A stretch of DNA of 64,000 nucleotides from JAUNSR01 sp036655355. GTDB lineage: Bacteria; Bacteroidota; Bacteroidia; Bacteroidales; JAUNSR01. The first letter of the stretch is position 1, and each line of letters starts with the position of its first letter. The position numbers and the translations under genes were made by a program. The DNA lies in NCBI GenBank assembly GCA_036655355.1, contig JAVVQG010000009.1, positions 62,001 through 126,000 on the forward strand, read 5' to 3'. Under the pieces are notes generated by a model. It was not told the DNA's origin, did no database searches, and saw only the letters and a list, made by a program, of their open reading frames with translations. Below, in pieces: positions 1 to 8,402 of the stretch.

Positions 1-1167
1 AAACTGCCGGATGTTTATATTTTGGAAGGCGATGGGCTGTTGATGAAAAACAACTATGGAGATGCCCTTAGCTTATACGAACAGGCGCTTTATTTTGATC
101 CGAAATGTGAAGAGGCTTATCTAAAATACGCACAGGTGTATAAAGATACGAAACCGGCCATGTCTTTAGAGATGCTAAATAAATTACTTGCCGTTAAACC
201 GGATTCAGAACTAGCCCAACGCGAAATCGCCGAAGTAAACTTCACTATGGGCGATTTTGGAGCTGCATCCGATAGTTATAAGAGATTTCTATCCTCCGAA
301 GCATCCCCTTCTGCCCACGATTTGAATCGTTATGCAACCATTCTTTATTATAACAATCAGCTGGATGAAGCCCTTTCGTTTATAAATCAGGTATTGGCGA
401 AAAACTCGAATGATTTGGTTATGAATCGACTAAAAATGTACATAAATGCTTCTAAGGGAATATCAGAGGAAAGCATGAAACATGCAGATGCTTTTATGAA
501 AGGTTATAAAGAGGAAGACTACATTACATTAGACTATATCTATTACGGACGCTTATTGAAAGAGTCGAAAAGATATGAAGAAGCGATGAATCAATTCGAA
601 CAAGTCGTAAAATCAGATCCCGATAAAGTGGAAGTTCTACGAGATATCGCCGAAACGTACGAATCTATGAATGATTACCAGAAAGCCATTGAAGCTTATC
701 AACGTTTAATGGATCAAAAAAAAGAGAAAGTAGAAACAAGTGATTACCTGGCTTTTGGTAAAGCGTATTATTTTGAAGCAGATGCGATAAAGAATAGTGC
801 AGATTCTATTCACCAAAAGGAATTCCTCCAGAAAGCGGATAGCTTATTTTCTGTCGTAGCCGAGAAATCGCCAAATAATAGTCTGGGATTCTTTTGGAGG
901 GCTCGTGCGCTTTCTCTGATTGACTATGATACGACAAAAGGATTGGCAAAACCCTATTATGAGAAAGTGCTTACCATTATTGAACCGGAAGGGAAAGACA
1001 AAAAGAAATTAGTGGAGTGCTACAATTATCTGGGTTATTACCATTATGTACAGAATGATATGGAAGCTTCTATGAACTTTTGGAATAAATCGTTGAACAT
1101 AGACCCCGAAAATGAGGTTGCTAAACGTGCTATCGCTGGTATAAAAGGAGAAATCAAGGGTAAATAA
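1..1167 (+). CDS. TPR-repeat protein, 5' end outside the window
   Basis: The reading frame is open from base 1, so the start lies upstream of the window. An internal TTG at 22 is not a credible start because the frame continues to its left (Lys-Leu-Pro-Asp-Val). The visible 388 residues are almost entirely helical tetratricopeptide repeats, for example GDALSLYEQALYFDPK, YEEAMNQFEQVVKSDPDK, YQKAIEAYQRLMDQ and MEASMNFWNKSLNIDPEN. Such proteins are protein-protein scaffolds; in Bacteroidales they are usually periplasmic or lipoprotein, but the signal sequence is not visible here. The stop is 42 bases before trkH on the same strand, so the two may be co-transcribed. No enzymatic motif is seen. 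Confidence 0.85.
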   Translation, partial: KLPDVYILEGDGLLMKNNYGDALSLYEQALYFDPKCEEAYLKYAQVYKDTKPAMSLEMLNKLLAVKPDSELAQREIAEVNFTMGDFGAASDSYKRFLSSEASPSAHDLNRYATILYYNNQLDEALSFINQVLAKNSNDLVMNRLKMYINASKGISEESMKHADAFMKGYKEEDYITLDYIYYGRLLKESKRYEEAMNQFEQVVKSDPDKVEVLRDIAETYESMNDYQKAIEAYQRLMDQKKEKVETSDYLAFGKAYYFEADAIKNSADSIHQKEFLQKADSLFSVVAEKSPNNSLGFFWRARALSLIDYDTTKGLAKPYYEKVLTIIEPEGKDKKKLVECYNYLGYYHYVQNDMEASMNFWNKSLNIDPENEVAKRAIAGIKGEIKGK

Positions 1168-1209
1168 AAATAACCTTTAAAGGAATAGGATATGATCCTA
1201 TTATAAAAA

Positions 1210-2631
1210 ATGAAAAATAAAAAAGAATTGATACGAAAAACACCACGCTATGTTAGATATGCCCGGCATCGTTTTCGCCGGTTTATAATGCACATTGATT
1301 TAGGTAAACTTCTAACTTTCGGATATAACTCTCAAGTCCCACAGCGGAATATTGCAGCGGGATATCTTTCTTATATCATTTTCGGTTTTATATTTCTTTC
1401 ACTGCCCTGGTCGCAAAAAACTGATGTTTCAATTATTGACAACCTCTTTATCGTAACATCAGCTATTTCAACTACCGGCCTAACTTCTATAGATATCGGA
1501 ACCTCCTATACCTTATTCGGACAAATCATAATCCTACTAATGATCCAAGTAGGCGGACTTGGATACATGACCATTACCTCTTTCATCTTGTACCAAATGA
1601 CCCATCATTTTATGCGCATAAAAAACGGAATTATGAAGGCGACCTTTTCCATCCCTGACGAATTTGATTTTCAAGGGATATTGAAAGCCGTCATTATCTT
1701 TACGACAGTATTTGAAGTGGGAGGAACATTTCTCCTTTATATCTACTTCTATCAAGCGGGTATTGAAGCTCCTCTTTGGAATGCCGCTTTTCACTCCATT
1801 TCTGCTTTTTGTACGGCCGGCTTCAGCCTTTTTAAGGACAATTTAATGAGTTTCGATACAAATTGGGGCGTGAACCTTGTGATTGCTGTACTCTGTATTG
1901 CCGGAGCACTGGGTTTTATCGTAATGGTAGACATCAGAAATAAGTTTACGATAAAAGGATATCGATTTACGTTCACAACCAAAGTGATCTTTTTCATGAC
2001 CTTTTTATTCATACTGGTCGGCACCGCCCAACTTTATTTCTTTGAACCCTCTTTCAAATCGTACGAACCTTCTGAACGCGCATTGGTTTCGTTTTTTCAG
2101 ACGATGTCGGCATTGTCAACCGCAGGATATAACACCGTTGATATAGGAAAAATGATCCTACCCTCGCTTTTGACCTTAACCATGGCGATGTTCATCGGAG
2201 CCTCCCCTTCGGGTACCGGGGGCGGTGTAAGAGTAACTACCATATTTACGGTTTTCGCTTATTTACTCAGTAAATTGGGAGAAAAGAGAGATGTGGAGAT
2301 TGCGTCGCAACGATTACCATCCTATCGTGTGGATACAGCGCTGACCAACTTTATCTTTTATACGATGATATTGTTCGGAGCTTCTTATTTGCTCTCATTC
2401 TCAGAAATATTTACATTCCCTCAAATCGTATTTGAGGTGGCATCGTCACTCGGTACAGTGGGGTTAAGTACCGGAATCACTGCTCAGTTTACCATTTTTG
2501 GTAAAATCGTTTTGATTGTACTTATGTACATCGGACGTTTAGGCGTAGTTGCGTTTGGTACTGCAATGTTATCGCGCATGTCAAAGAAGATTCAAAATAG
2601 TACATGCAATGCCAATGATATCGCTGTATAG
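1210..2631 (+). CDS. trkH: TrkH/KtrB-family potassium uptake protein
   Basis: A 473-residue inner-membrane K+ translocating subunit. All four pore-loop selectivity signatures are visible in order: STTGLTS, CTAGFS, STAGYN and GTVGLS, which is the four-fold M1-P-M2 arrangement of the Trk/Ktr/HKT superfamily. SPSGTGGGVR follows the third pore as usual. The protein starts with a basic cytoplasmic stretch (KKELIRKTPRYVRYARHRFRR). The partner NAD-binding subunit (TrkA/KtrA) is not in the window; it normally lies elsewhere or upstream. The ATG at 1210 is the first in frame after the TPR gene. A 76-bp palindromic element starts 92 bases after the stop and may end the transcript. Confidence 0.93.
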   Translation: MKNKKELIRKTPRYVRYARHRFRRFIMHIDLGKLLTFGYNSQVPQRNIAAGYLSYIIFGFIFLSLPWSQKTDVSIIDNLFIVTSAISTTGLTSIDIGTSYTLFGQIIILLMIQVGGLGYMTITSFILYQMTHHFMRIKNGIMKATFSIPDEFDFQGILKAVIIFTTVFEVGGTFLLYIYFYQAGIEAPLWNAAFHSISAFCTAGFSLFKDNLMSFDTNWGVNLVIAVLCIAGALGFIVMVDIRNKFTIKGYRFTFTTKVIFFMTFLFILVGTAQLYFFEPSFKSYEPSERALVSFFQTMSALSTAGYNTVDIGKMILPSLLTLTMAMFIGASPSGTGGGVRVTTIFTVFAYLLSKLGEKRDVEIASQRLPSYRVDTALTNFIFYTMILFGASYLLSFSEIFTFPQIVFEVASSLGTVGLSTGITAQFTIFGKIVLIVLMYIGRLGVVAFGTAMLSRMSKKIQNSTCNANDIAV

Positions 2632-2723
2632 CATTCGTTACTCTGGTAATTTTACGCGGAATGCCGATAGAATTTAGACCAAATCCTTTGAAATCATTTT
2701 CTGCTCCTATATTTCTAAAAAAC

Positions 2724-2799
2724 CACCGCCTTGGTTCGGTCGAAGCACCGCCTTGCTTCAACCGAACCAAGGCGGTGCTTCGACCGAACCAAAGCGGTG
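2724..2799. repeat. 76-bp composite palindromic repeat, copy A
   Basis: The element is built from a 22-nt unit beginning CACCGCCTTGGTTCGG and ending TCGAAG. The order is one forward unit (2724-2745), a 10-nt partial unit CACCGCCTTG (2746-2755), then two units in reverse orientation (2756-2777 and 2778-2799). The 32-nt arms 2724-2755 and 2768-2799 pair with a single mismatch around a 12-nt loop, giving a very stable hairpin. It is followed by GATGGAC and a run of seven T, so it could end trkH transcription. Copy B at 59764-59839 has the same 22+10+22+22 layout, with the 10-nt core inverted. Confidence 0.9.
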
Positions 2800-2943
2800 A
2801 TGGACTTTTTTTACTGTTTCAGGATTGAATAAGGGTGCATCCCATTTGAATTCTTTCCTATTCAGCGATTGCCTAACGTAAAAATAAGTTTAATTAGTGG
2901 TATTTAATTAAGTTACATGATTATTTTTAAATTATAATTGATT

Positions 2944-2951
2944 TATATTTG
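2944..2951 (+). promoter_or_regulatory. Putative -7 promoter box of GH89 no. 1
   Basis: TATATTTG matches the Bacteroidetes primary-sigma -7 consensus TAnnTTTG. No TTG at the expected -33 distance is visible. The leader to the ATG at 3022 would be about 60 nt. Confidence 0.4.
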
Positions 2952-3021
2952 AAACCAATTGCTGTATCACGATAACAATTCCTGTTATCCCTTTTAAACC
3001 AATAATTAAATTATCTATTCA

Positions 3022-5172
3022 ATGAGAATTTTTCACATCATCACCTTATTTCTTGTAGCCTGTAGTATGCAAGCCGGAAATCCGATAAAAGGATTGCTTG
3101 AAAGAATTGACCCCGGCGCCTCTGCTAAATTCATTATCGAACAACAAAAATCCCCTCAAGACTTCTTTGAACTTGATCAGAAAGGGGATAAAGTGGTTAT
3201 TCGTGGAAACAATCCTGTAAGTTTAGCCACCGGACTCAATTGGTATTTAAAATATCATGCAGGCATTCACCTTTCTTGGAACGGGATGCAAGCAGAATTA
3301 CCTGAAACACTGCCAGCGGTAAAAGAAAAGGAGAGACACGAAACCTCACTACCGTATCGTTATGACTTCAATTACTGTACCTACTCTTATACAATGGCGT
3401 TTTGGGATTGGAATCGTTGGGAGAAAGAAATCGACTGGATGGCTCTACATGGCATAAACCTTCCCTTAACAATTGTCGGCACAGAAGGTGTGTGGTACAA
3501 TGTGTTAGACAAATTGGGGTATACCCACGATGAGATCAACCAATTTATTGCCGGACCCGGATTCATGGCCTGGTGGTTAATGAATAACATGGAAGGTTGG
3601 GGCGGTCCAAATCCGAAAAGCTGGTATACACAACAGATTGCTTTACAACAGCAAATATTGAAAAGAATGCGCGAATTCGGTATCGAACCGGTATTGCCCG
3701 GTTATTCGGGAATGGTGCCGAACAATGCGAAAGAGAAATTAGGTTTAAATGTACAGGATCCGGGGATGTGGTGTGGTTTCCGTCGCCCCTCATTCTTACA
3801 GCCTACAGATGCGCGCTTTCAGGAAATAGCATCCCTTTATTATAAAGAGATGACCAAACTTTATGGAAAAGCGAACTACTACAGTATGGATCCTTTCCAT
3901 GAAGGGGGAAATACGGCCGGTGTAGACTTAAAAGAAGCAGGAAATGCGCTGATGAAAGCGATGAAGAAAGTGAATTCCAAGGCGACATGGGTAATTCAGG
4001 CGTGGGGAGCAAATCCCCGACCGCAGATGATCGATCATCTCAAAGAAGGTGACGTACTTGTTCTGGATCTTTTCAGTGAAGGACGCCCACAATGGGGAGA
4101 GCCAAACTCAACGTGGCATCGGAAAGATGGTTTTGGCAAACATGAATGGCTTTATTGCATGCTTCTGAATTTTGGCGGTAATGTGGGGTTGCATGGAAAA
4201 ATGAGCTACATAATCGAAGAGTTTTATAAAGCGAAGAACAGCAATAAAAGTAGTTCATTAAAGGGCGTAGGAATGACCATGGAGGGAAGTGAAAACAATC
4301 CCGTTATGTTCGAATTACTGTCGGAACTCCCTTGGCGTGCCAACGAGTTTAAAAAAGAGGAGTGGCTGCGCGACTATACCAAAGCACGATACGGAAAAGC
4401 AGACCCGGTGGTAGAAGAAGCTTGGGATGTGCTTTCCAATTCTATTTACAACTGTCCTGACGAATCGATCCAGCAAGGAACTACTGAATCGGTTTTCTGT
4501 GCCCGTCCCCGTTTAGACGTCAAAATGACCTCTACTTGGGCTGAATCTGAACTCTATTATGAACCGGATGATGTAATCCGAGCAGCAAGACTCCTTTTGT
4601 CTGTTGCCGAAAATTACCGTGGAAACAATAACTTCGAATATGATTTGGTCGATATCCTCAGACAGGCAGTTGCTGAAAAAGGACGAAGAACCCAACTTGA
4701 AATCGCTCATGCTTTCCGCTCTTCAGACCGAAGCGCATTTAAACGGAATACCACCAAGTTCCTTCGTCTTATCCACCTGCAAGATGAGCTTTTGGGAACG
4801 CGTCCCGAGTTTATGACGGGGACTTGGATTGACAATGCACGCCAATTGGGAACAACGGAGGAGGAAAAAGGACTTTATGAATGGAACGCGAAGGTCCAAA
4901 TCACAACTTGGGGTAATCGTGCCGGTTCCGAAGCCGGATTGCATGATTATGCGCATCGTGAGTGGAACGGTATTCTGAAAGACTTTTATGCACCACGATG
5001 GGAAATCTACTTTGACTACCTTCAACAGAAAATGGATAAAAAATCACCGGCAGAAATTGACTTCTATACGATTGAAGAACCGTGGAGCCGTCAACGAAAA
5101 GATTATCCTTTCACTCCTCAAGGAGATGTAATTGATACAGCGAAACGTGTATTTGCCGAAGCCGGTTTATAA
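3022..5172 (+). CDS. Alpha-N-acetylglucosaminidase, GH89 (no. 1)
   Basis: A 716-residue secreted exo-glycosidase of the NAGLU family, predicted to remove terminal alpha-linked GlcNAc. A signal peptide spans about residues 1-18 (MRIFHIITLFLVACSMQAG). It may be a lipoprotein, because a Cys lies near the cleavage region, although the lipobox is not ideal. The N-terminal alpha/beta domain is followed by the hallmark WDWNRWEKEIDWMALHGINL and the TIM barrel. The likely catalytic glutamates are E294 (in MDPFHEGG) and E421 (in MTMEGSENN), by analogy with the two catalytic Glu of human NAGLU. The length is typical of the shorter bacterial members. It stands alone between its own promoter and a terminator. 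It differs from GH89 no. 2 around both catalytic residues, suggesting different substrate preferences. Bacteroidales GH89 enzymes act on heparan-derived or mucin O-glycan GlcNAc caps; which applies here is not known. Confidence 0.93.
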   Translation: MRIFHIITLFLVACSMQAGNPIKGLLERIDPGASAKFIIEQQKSPQDFFELDQKGDKVVIRGNNPVSLATGLNWYLKYHAGIHLSWNGMQAELPETLPAVKEKERHETSLPYRYDFNYCTYSYTMAFWDWNRWEKEIDWMALHGINLPLTIVGTEGVWYNVLDKLGYTHDEINQFIAGPGFMAWWLMNNMEGWGGPNPKSWYTQQIALQQQILKRMREFGIEPVLPGYSGMVPNNAKEKLGLNVQDPGMWCGFRRPSFLQPTDARFQEIASLYYKEMTKLYGKANYYSMDPFHEGGNTAGVDLKEAGNALMKAMKKVNSKATWVIQAWGANPRPQMIDHLKEGDVLVLDLFSEGRPQWGEPNSTWHRKDGFGKHEWLYCMLLNFGGNVGLHGKMSYIIEEFYKAKNSNKSSSLKGVGMTMEGSENNPVMFELLSELPWRANEFKKEEWLRDYTKARYGKADPVVEEAWDVLSNSIYNCPDESIQQGTTESVFCARPRLDVKMTSTWAESELYYEPDDVIRAARLLLSVAENYRGNNNFEYDLVDILRQAVAEKGRRTQLEIAHAFRSSDRSAFKRNTTKFLRLIHLQDELLGTRPEFMTGTWIDNARQLGTTEEEKGLYEWNAKVQITTWGNRAGSEAGLHDYAHREWNGILKDFYAPRWEIYFDYLQQKMDKKSPAEIDFYTIEEPWSRQRKDYPFTPQGDVIDTAKRVFAEAGL

Positions 5173-5215
5173 ACATATCTTTTCGTAATCGCTTACGTAA
5201 TTTAAAAAAACATTT

Positions 5216-5246
5216 AATGGGTTTAGGTTTCATATCTAAGCCCATT
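5216..5246. terminator. Hairpin terminator between GH89 no. 1 and the ZIP gene
   Basis: Arms AATGGGTTTAG (5216-5226) and CTAAGCCCATT (5236-5246) pair with one G-U wobble. They are followed on the plus strand by TTTT and preceded by an A-run, so the hairpin can serve both convergent genes. Confidence 0.75.
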
Positions 5247-5275
5247 TTTTATGAATATGGATCTTTGGATTGATA

Positions 5276-6070
5276 TTAATAAGCAGTCATCATCAGAATA
5301 GCCATAAACAACATTCCTCCGATTATACCTTTCATCGAAAGCTGATGACCACCTTTCAGGTCAGCACCCGGTATCAACTCATCTAAAGCCGTATTGACCA
5401 ACAAACCAGCTAAGAAAGCCTTCACCATGCCAAATGTAACAGGCGTCATACTCTCATGTAAAAACAAATAGGTTCCCACCGCTCCTAATGGCTCCGCTAT
5501 CGCACTAATGAGGCAAAACAAAATCGCTTTTCTCTTATTCTTGCTCTTTTTAAATATTACCATTGCAATAACCATTCCCTCAGGAATATTATGCGCAATG
5601 ATTGATAGGACCACCGGAAATGCAATATACTCTTCACTGAAGTAGGTAAGAAATGCAGCTATACCTTCAAAGAAATTATGCATGGTTATGGATAAAAAGA
5701 TAAAAGAAAACAACTTATGTTCATGACGTTTTCTGATATCCTCAGACAAGTTTTCTTCAGATTTGAATTTTCTCTGAAAATAGGCCAAAATCATATCTAT
5801 CGGAACTGTAGCCAATAACCCTCCGAAGAAAACAAGTGTTGTAATCCGAAATGCCTTTTTATATTCAAAAACGGTTTCCAATTGGGCATTCGCAGCAGGT
5901 AAGAATTTAACGAATGCAACATATAGCATGATTCCACCGGTAAAACTCAATATCAATGGCAAAACGGGTTTTCGTATCTTTTTTAGAACCAATGGCATGA
6001 TGCCCCCCGTAACCAATGCGATTCCCGCTATAACGGACATTAGAAATGCTTGTATAATCTTCGGTTCCAT
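5276..6070 (-). CDS. ZIP-family divalent metal transporter
   Basis: A 264-residue inner-membrane protein of the ZIP (ZupT/GufA-like) family, which imports Zn2+ and related divalent cations. Eight membrane segments are apparent. The metal-binding motifs of TM4 and TM5 are present as TMHNFFEG and IAHNIPEG, and an EPLGA motif follows in the next segment. The cytoplasmic loop between TM3 and TM4 is charged (RKFKSEENLSEDIRKRHEHK) and contains His, as in other ZIPs. The start is the ATG at 6070. It lies 119 bases downstream of the fucose mutarotase gene, but a terminator hairpin separates them, so co-transcription is doubtful. Metal specificity cannot be read from the sequence. Confidence 0.92.
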   Translation of the reverse strand: MEPKIIQAFLMSVIAGIALVTGGIMPLVLKKIRKPVLPLILSFTGGIMLYVAFVKFLPAANAQLETVFEYKKAFRITTLVFFGGLLATVPIDMILAYFQRKFKSEENLSEDIRKRHEHKLFSFIFLSITMHNFFEGIAAFLTYFSEEYIAFPVVLSIIAHNIPEGMVIAMVIFKKSKNKRKAILFCLISAIAEPLGAVGTYLFLHESMTPVTFGMVKAFLAGLLVNTALDELIPGADLKGGHQLSMKGIIGGMLFMAILMMTAY

Positions 6071-6141
6071 ATTAATTTGTTTACTATAGAACCTGCTTAC
6101 ATATATAATTGTTTATCTCCCCACCGTTATCCAATAGAAAA

Positions 6142-6157
6142 AGTCAGCATGCTGACT
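6142..6157 (-). terminator. Palindromic terminator after fucose mutarotase
   Basis: AGTCAGCATGCTGACT is a perfect 16-nt palindrome. On the minus strand it is followed by TTTTC, as expected of an intrinsic terminator 32 bases after the fucU stop. A related imperfect copy (GTTCAGCTTACTGAC) lies just beside it. Confidence 0.6.
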
Positions 6158-6189
6158 CTTTCGTTCAGCTTACTGACTTTCGTGTGGAA

Positions 6190-6627
6190 TTACTCTTCAA
6201 CGGGAATCACTCCTTTTTTTAGGATGATATTTCCATATTTGGCTGTTTCTCCGGTTACAACGACTGCGAAAGCTGTCTGCGTACGTTCATAAAAGGCGAA
6301 ACGATCAATGCGTTCGGGAACTTTCACATTCGGATCACTCTGTCGGATTGCGTCCATATAAGATCGTTCAACTTCAGGATCCAAAGTGTCACCACTTACG
6401 GCTTCCATCATAACCAAAGGGTTGTCTACATATGCATCTAGTTCGAATAAAGGCATGATCGCTTTCAGCAGGTCTGCTATCTTTAAACCATCGGCTCTAA
6501 CTACATTTTTATTGCAGGTCAACGCAGGAAAATGCGCATCAGCAAGGACAATCTCATCTCCATGGCCGGCACAATGGAGAGCAACCAATAGATCCGGACT
6601 AATCAAAGGGGAAATTTTCTTCAACAT
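6190..6627 (-). CDS. fucU: L-fucose mutarotase (FucU/RbsD family)
   Basis: A 145-residue cytoplasmic enzyme that interconverts the alpha and beta anomers of L-fucose (RbsD homologues act on D-ribose). The family features are clear: LKKISPLISPDLL at the N-terminus, HCAGHGDEIVLADAHFP with the catalytic His/Asp region, and the C-terminal ERTQTAFAVVVTGE followed by AKYGNIILKKGV. The length matches FucU better than RbsD. No fucose isomerase or kinase gene is adjacent. The ATG at 6627 gives the conserved MLKKISP start. Its presence fits use of fucose released from host glycans. Confidence 0.9.
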   Translation of the reverse strand: MLKKISPLISPDLLVALHCAGHGDEIVLADAHFPALTCNKNVVRADGLKIADLLKAIMPLFELDAYVDNPLVMMEAVSGDTLDPEVERSYMDAIRQSDPNVKVPERIDRFAFYERTQTAFAVVVTGETAKYGNIILKKGVIPVEE

Positions 6628-6696
6628 ATGTTTTCTTTTATATTAAGGTTTCACAGATCAAGTCTCAGTTGACCTTTAAATTGTTATTTAGGTTAC

Positions 6697-6704
6697 AAAA
6701 ATAT
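6697..6704 (-). promoter_or_regulatory. Putative -7 box of fucU
   Basis: On the minus strand the sequence reads TATTTTTG, matching TAnnTTTG, 69 bases upstream of the ATG. No -33 TTG is visible. Confidence 0.35.
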
Positions 6705-6776
6705 AGATTTAACGTTATGAATTCGTCGTAGCGCACTTAAAGTTGAGCTGCCCTACAAAAGGTATATACAAAAAGA

Positions 6777-6813
6777 GCTGCCCCAAAACATCGGAATGAC
6801 ATTTTGGGGCAGC
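6777..6813 (-). terminator. Terminator of ompA
   Basis: A perfect 12-bp stem (GCTGCCCCAAAA at 6777-6788 and TTTTGGGGCAGC at 6802-6813) with a 13-nt loop. On the minus strand it is followed by CTCTTTTTG. It lies 32 bases beyond the ompA stop. A partial direct repeat of its arm (GAGCTGCCCTACAAAA) lies at about 6755. Confidence 0.85.
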
Positions 6814-6845
6814 ATATCTTTCGAAACTTATATCAGAGAAATAAA

Positions 6846-7997
6846 TTATTTCGCCAATTTAACGATAACCACACGGTTATAGATTGATTTTTCAAATGGA
6901 GCGTTGTTTAGGTCACCTGCTGAAATAACAAGCTGATCTGCATTTACACCATATTTATCAACCAAAACTTTACGTACCGCTTCAGCACGTTTAAGAGCAA
7001 GTTTCTCGTTGTATTTCAAAGAACCTGTCTGTTTGTCTGCATAACCTGTAACAGCAAATTTCTCGCCTTCAGATGCTTTGATTGCATCAGCATACAGTTT
7101 AAGGTTCATATTATCTTTCTCTGTCAGTTTAGAGCTGTTGATGCGGAAGAATACCGGACATTCAGAAGCTACTGCAGGGGCAACTTCAGGACATTGACGA
7201 CCCTGTTCTTTTGCCAAAGCGTCTTTCAGATTTGCAATCTGGTTGTTTGCTGCCTCTACGTCAGATTCCAAAGAAGAGATACGCTGATTGTAAGGCGTAT
7301 AATCGCAACGCTCTACTCTTTTGAATCCTCTTTGTTTGAATTTATATGTGAATCCAACCGTGATACCTGTCAAGGCGTTCATATTCTGGTAAGGAGAAAC
7401 ATGATCAAAAGTTGAGTTCAAAACCGCAGCCTTCATTTCCAGGTTAAGATCCCAAGCAGATGAAAGGCGGAATTTGTTAATCAAACCTGCATTCAAAGTA
7501 AGTTCCGTATTGCTTTTTCCTGAATTTGCGATACCAACACCGATGTAAGGAATGATTTCGTATACACGTTTTTCATTATATCCGGCAATTGCAGAGCTTA
7601 AGTTGTACATCACATCAGCATGTGCTGTGATTGTGCTGTATTTCTTTTTGAACATGCCGTTCGCATCAGCCTCACCTTTCAAATACAATTCTTCAACCGC
7701 ATAGCCGAAACCTTTCACTTTTCCGTATCCTGCCTGCGCACGAACACCTACGTTCGGAGTGATCCATTTTCCCAATGAAAGGTTGAAAACAGGAGCGATT
7801 CGTTTTCCGAATGCGCCTTGTTCGTGGCTTCCGCCGATGTAAGTCTGAACACCCCCATCTACAGAGATGAACCAGTTGTCCATAAACTTATTTGTTTCAT
7901 AAGGACCTCTTTTTCCTTCAGAAGCAGACGCTTCCTGCGCAAAACCAGCAGCAAGTGGCATAGCAGCCATACTTAACGCAACGATTGATTTCTTCAT
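6846..7997 (-). CDS. OmpA-family outer membrane protein
   Basis: A 383-residue two-domain outer-membrane protein. The start is the ATG at 7997 (MKKSIVALSMAAMPLAAGFAQ, a clear signal peptide). An upstream in-frame start 17 codons earlier would spoil the signal and is rejected. After the signal comes an N-terminal beta-barrel (about residues 30-235), then a coiled-coil-like linker (ISSLESDVEAANNQIANLKDALAKE). The C-terminal OmpA domain contains CPVFFRINSSKLTEKD and VTGYADKQTGSLKYNEKLALKRAEAVRKVL, which bind peptidoglycan. OmpA of this type is a major structural protein anchoring the outer membrane to the cell wall. It has its own promoter and terminator. Confidence 0.93.
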   Translation of the reverse strand: MKKSIVALSMAAMPLAAGFAQEASASEGKRGPYETNKFMDNWFISVDGGVQTYIGGSHEQGAFGKRIAPVFNLSLGKWITPNVGVRAQAGYGKVKGFGYAVEELYLKGEADANGMFKKKYSTITAHADVMYNLSSAIAGYNEKRVYEIIPYIGVGIANSGKSNTELTLNAGLINKFRLSSAWDLNLEMKAAVLNSTFDHVSPYQNMNALTGITVGFTYKFKQRGFKRVERCDYTPYNQRISSLESDVEAANNQIANLKDALAKEQGRQCPEVAPAVASECPVFFRINSSKLTEKDNMNLKLYADAIKASEGEKFAVTGYADKQTGSLKYNEKLALKRAEAVRKVLVDKYGVNADQLVISAGDLNNAPFEKSIYNRVVIVKLAK

Positions 7998-8402
7998 AGT
8001 TAATATAGTTAAATTGTGTAATTTTAATAGATATATAATACCTCGCAAACCTTAAAACGGGGTCAAAGATAACAGTTGATTACAATTTATTCATACATTG
8101 GCATAAATATATTTCATTTCAAATAACCTTCCTAAAGGGGCAACGAGACAAAACACTTGGTTTATAACACATTAAACCCTATTTATATTCAATCTATATT
8201 CCGCATATTTTTAAAAAGAATTTATTTTAATAATTTTATCCTAAAATAGATTTGTTTTAAATTCCAAAACACTAAATATTTACTATTTATGCGCTGATTA
8301 ATTGGGCTTCTGCCTGCTTTTTCGTTGTTTTACATCCGCAATAATAATTTGTAGAATAAATAAACGGAGAATTGCTCCATCAAATTAATTAAACCTTTTA
8401 CT
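7998..8402. other. Divergent intergenic region ompA / sialidase-like gene
   Basis: A 405-base AT-rich divergent control region with no gene. The ompA side holds a -7 box at 8064-8071. On the other side a TAGATTTG at 8247-8254 is a possible -7 box for the sialidase-like gene but would leave a leader near 150 nt. No clear operator repeat is seen. Confidence 0.6.
8064..8071 (-). promoter_or_regulatory. Putative -7 box of ompA
   Basis: TATCTTTG on the minus strand, an excellent match to TAnnTTTG, 66 bases before the ATG. No consensus -33 TTG is found at 19-21 bases. Confidence 0.5.

Larger units (their letters stand above)
2632..3021. other. Intergenic region between trkH and the first GH89 gene
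   Basis: A 390-base region without a convincing gene. Its first half contains the palindromic element at 2724-2799. Its second half is AT-rich and carries a Bacteroidetes-type -7 box (TATATTTG, 2944-2951) for the downstream GH89 gene. An 82-codon minus-strand frame that crosses the repeat is a product of the palindrome and is not annotated. Confidence 0.7.

Noticed and set aside
2522..2770. 82-codon minus-strand frame ending in STEPRRW-like residues
   Set aside because: It overlaps the 3' end of trkH and the palindromic repeat; similar peptides arise from the other repeat copy, so it is a by-product of the repeat.
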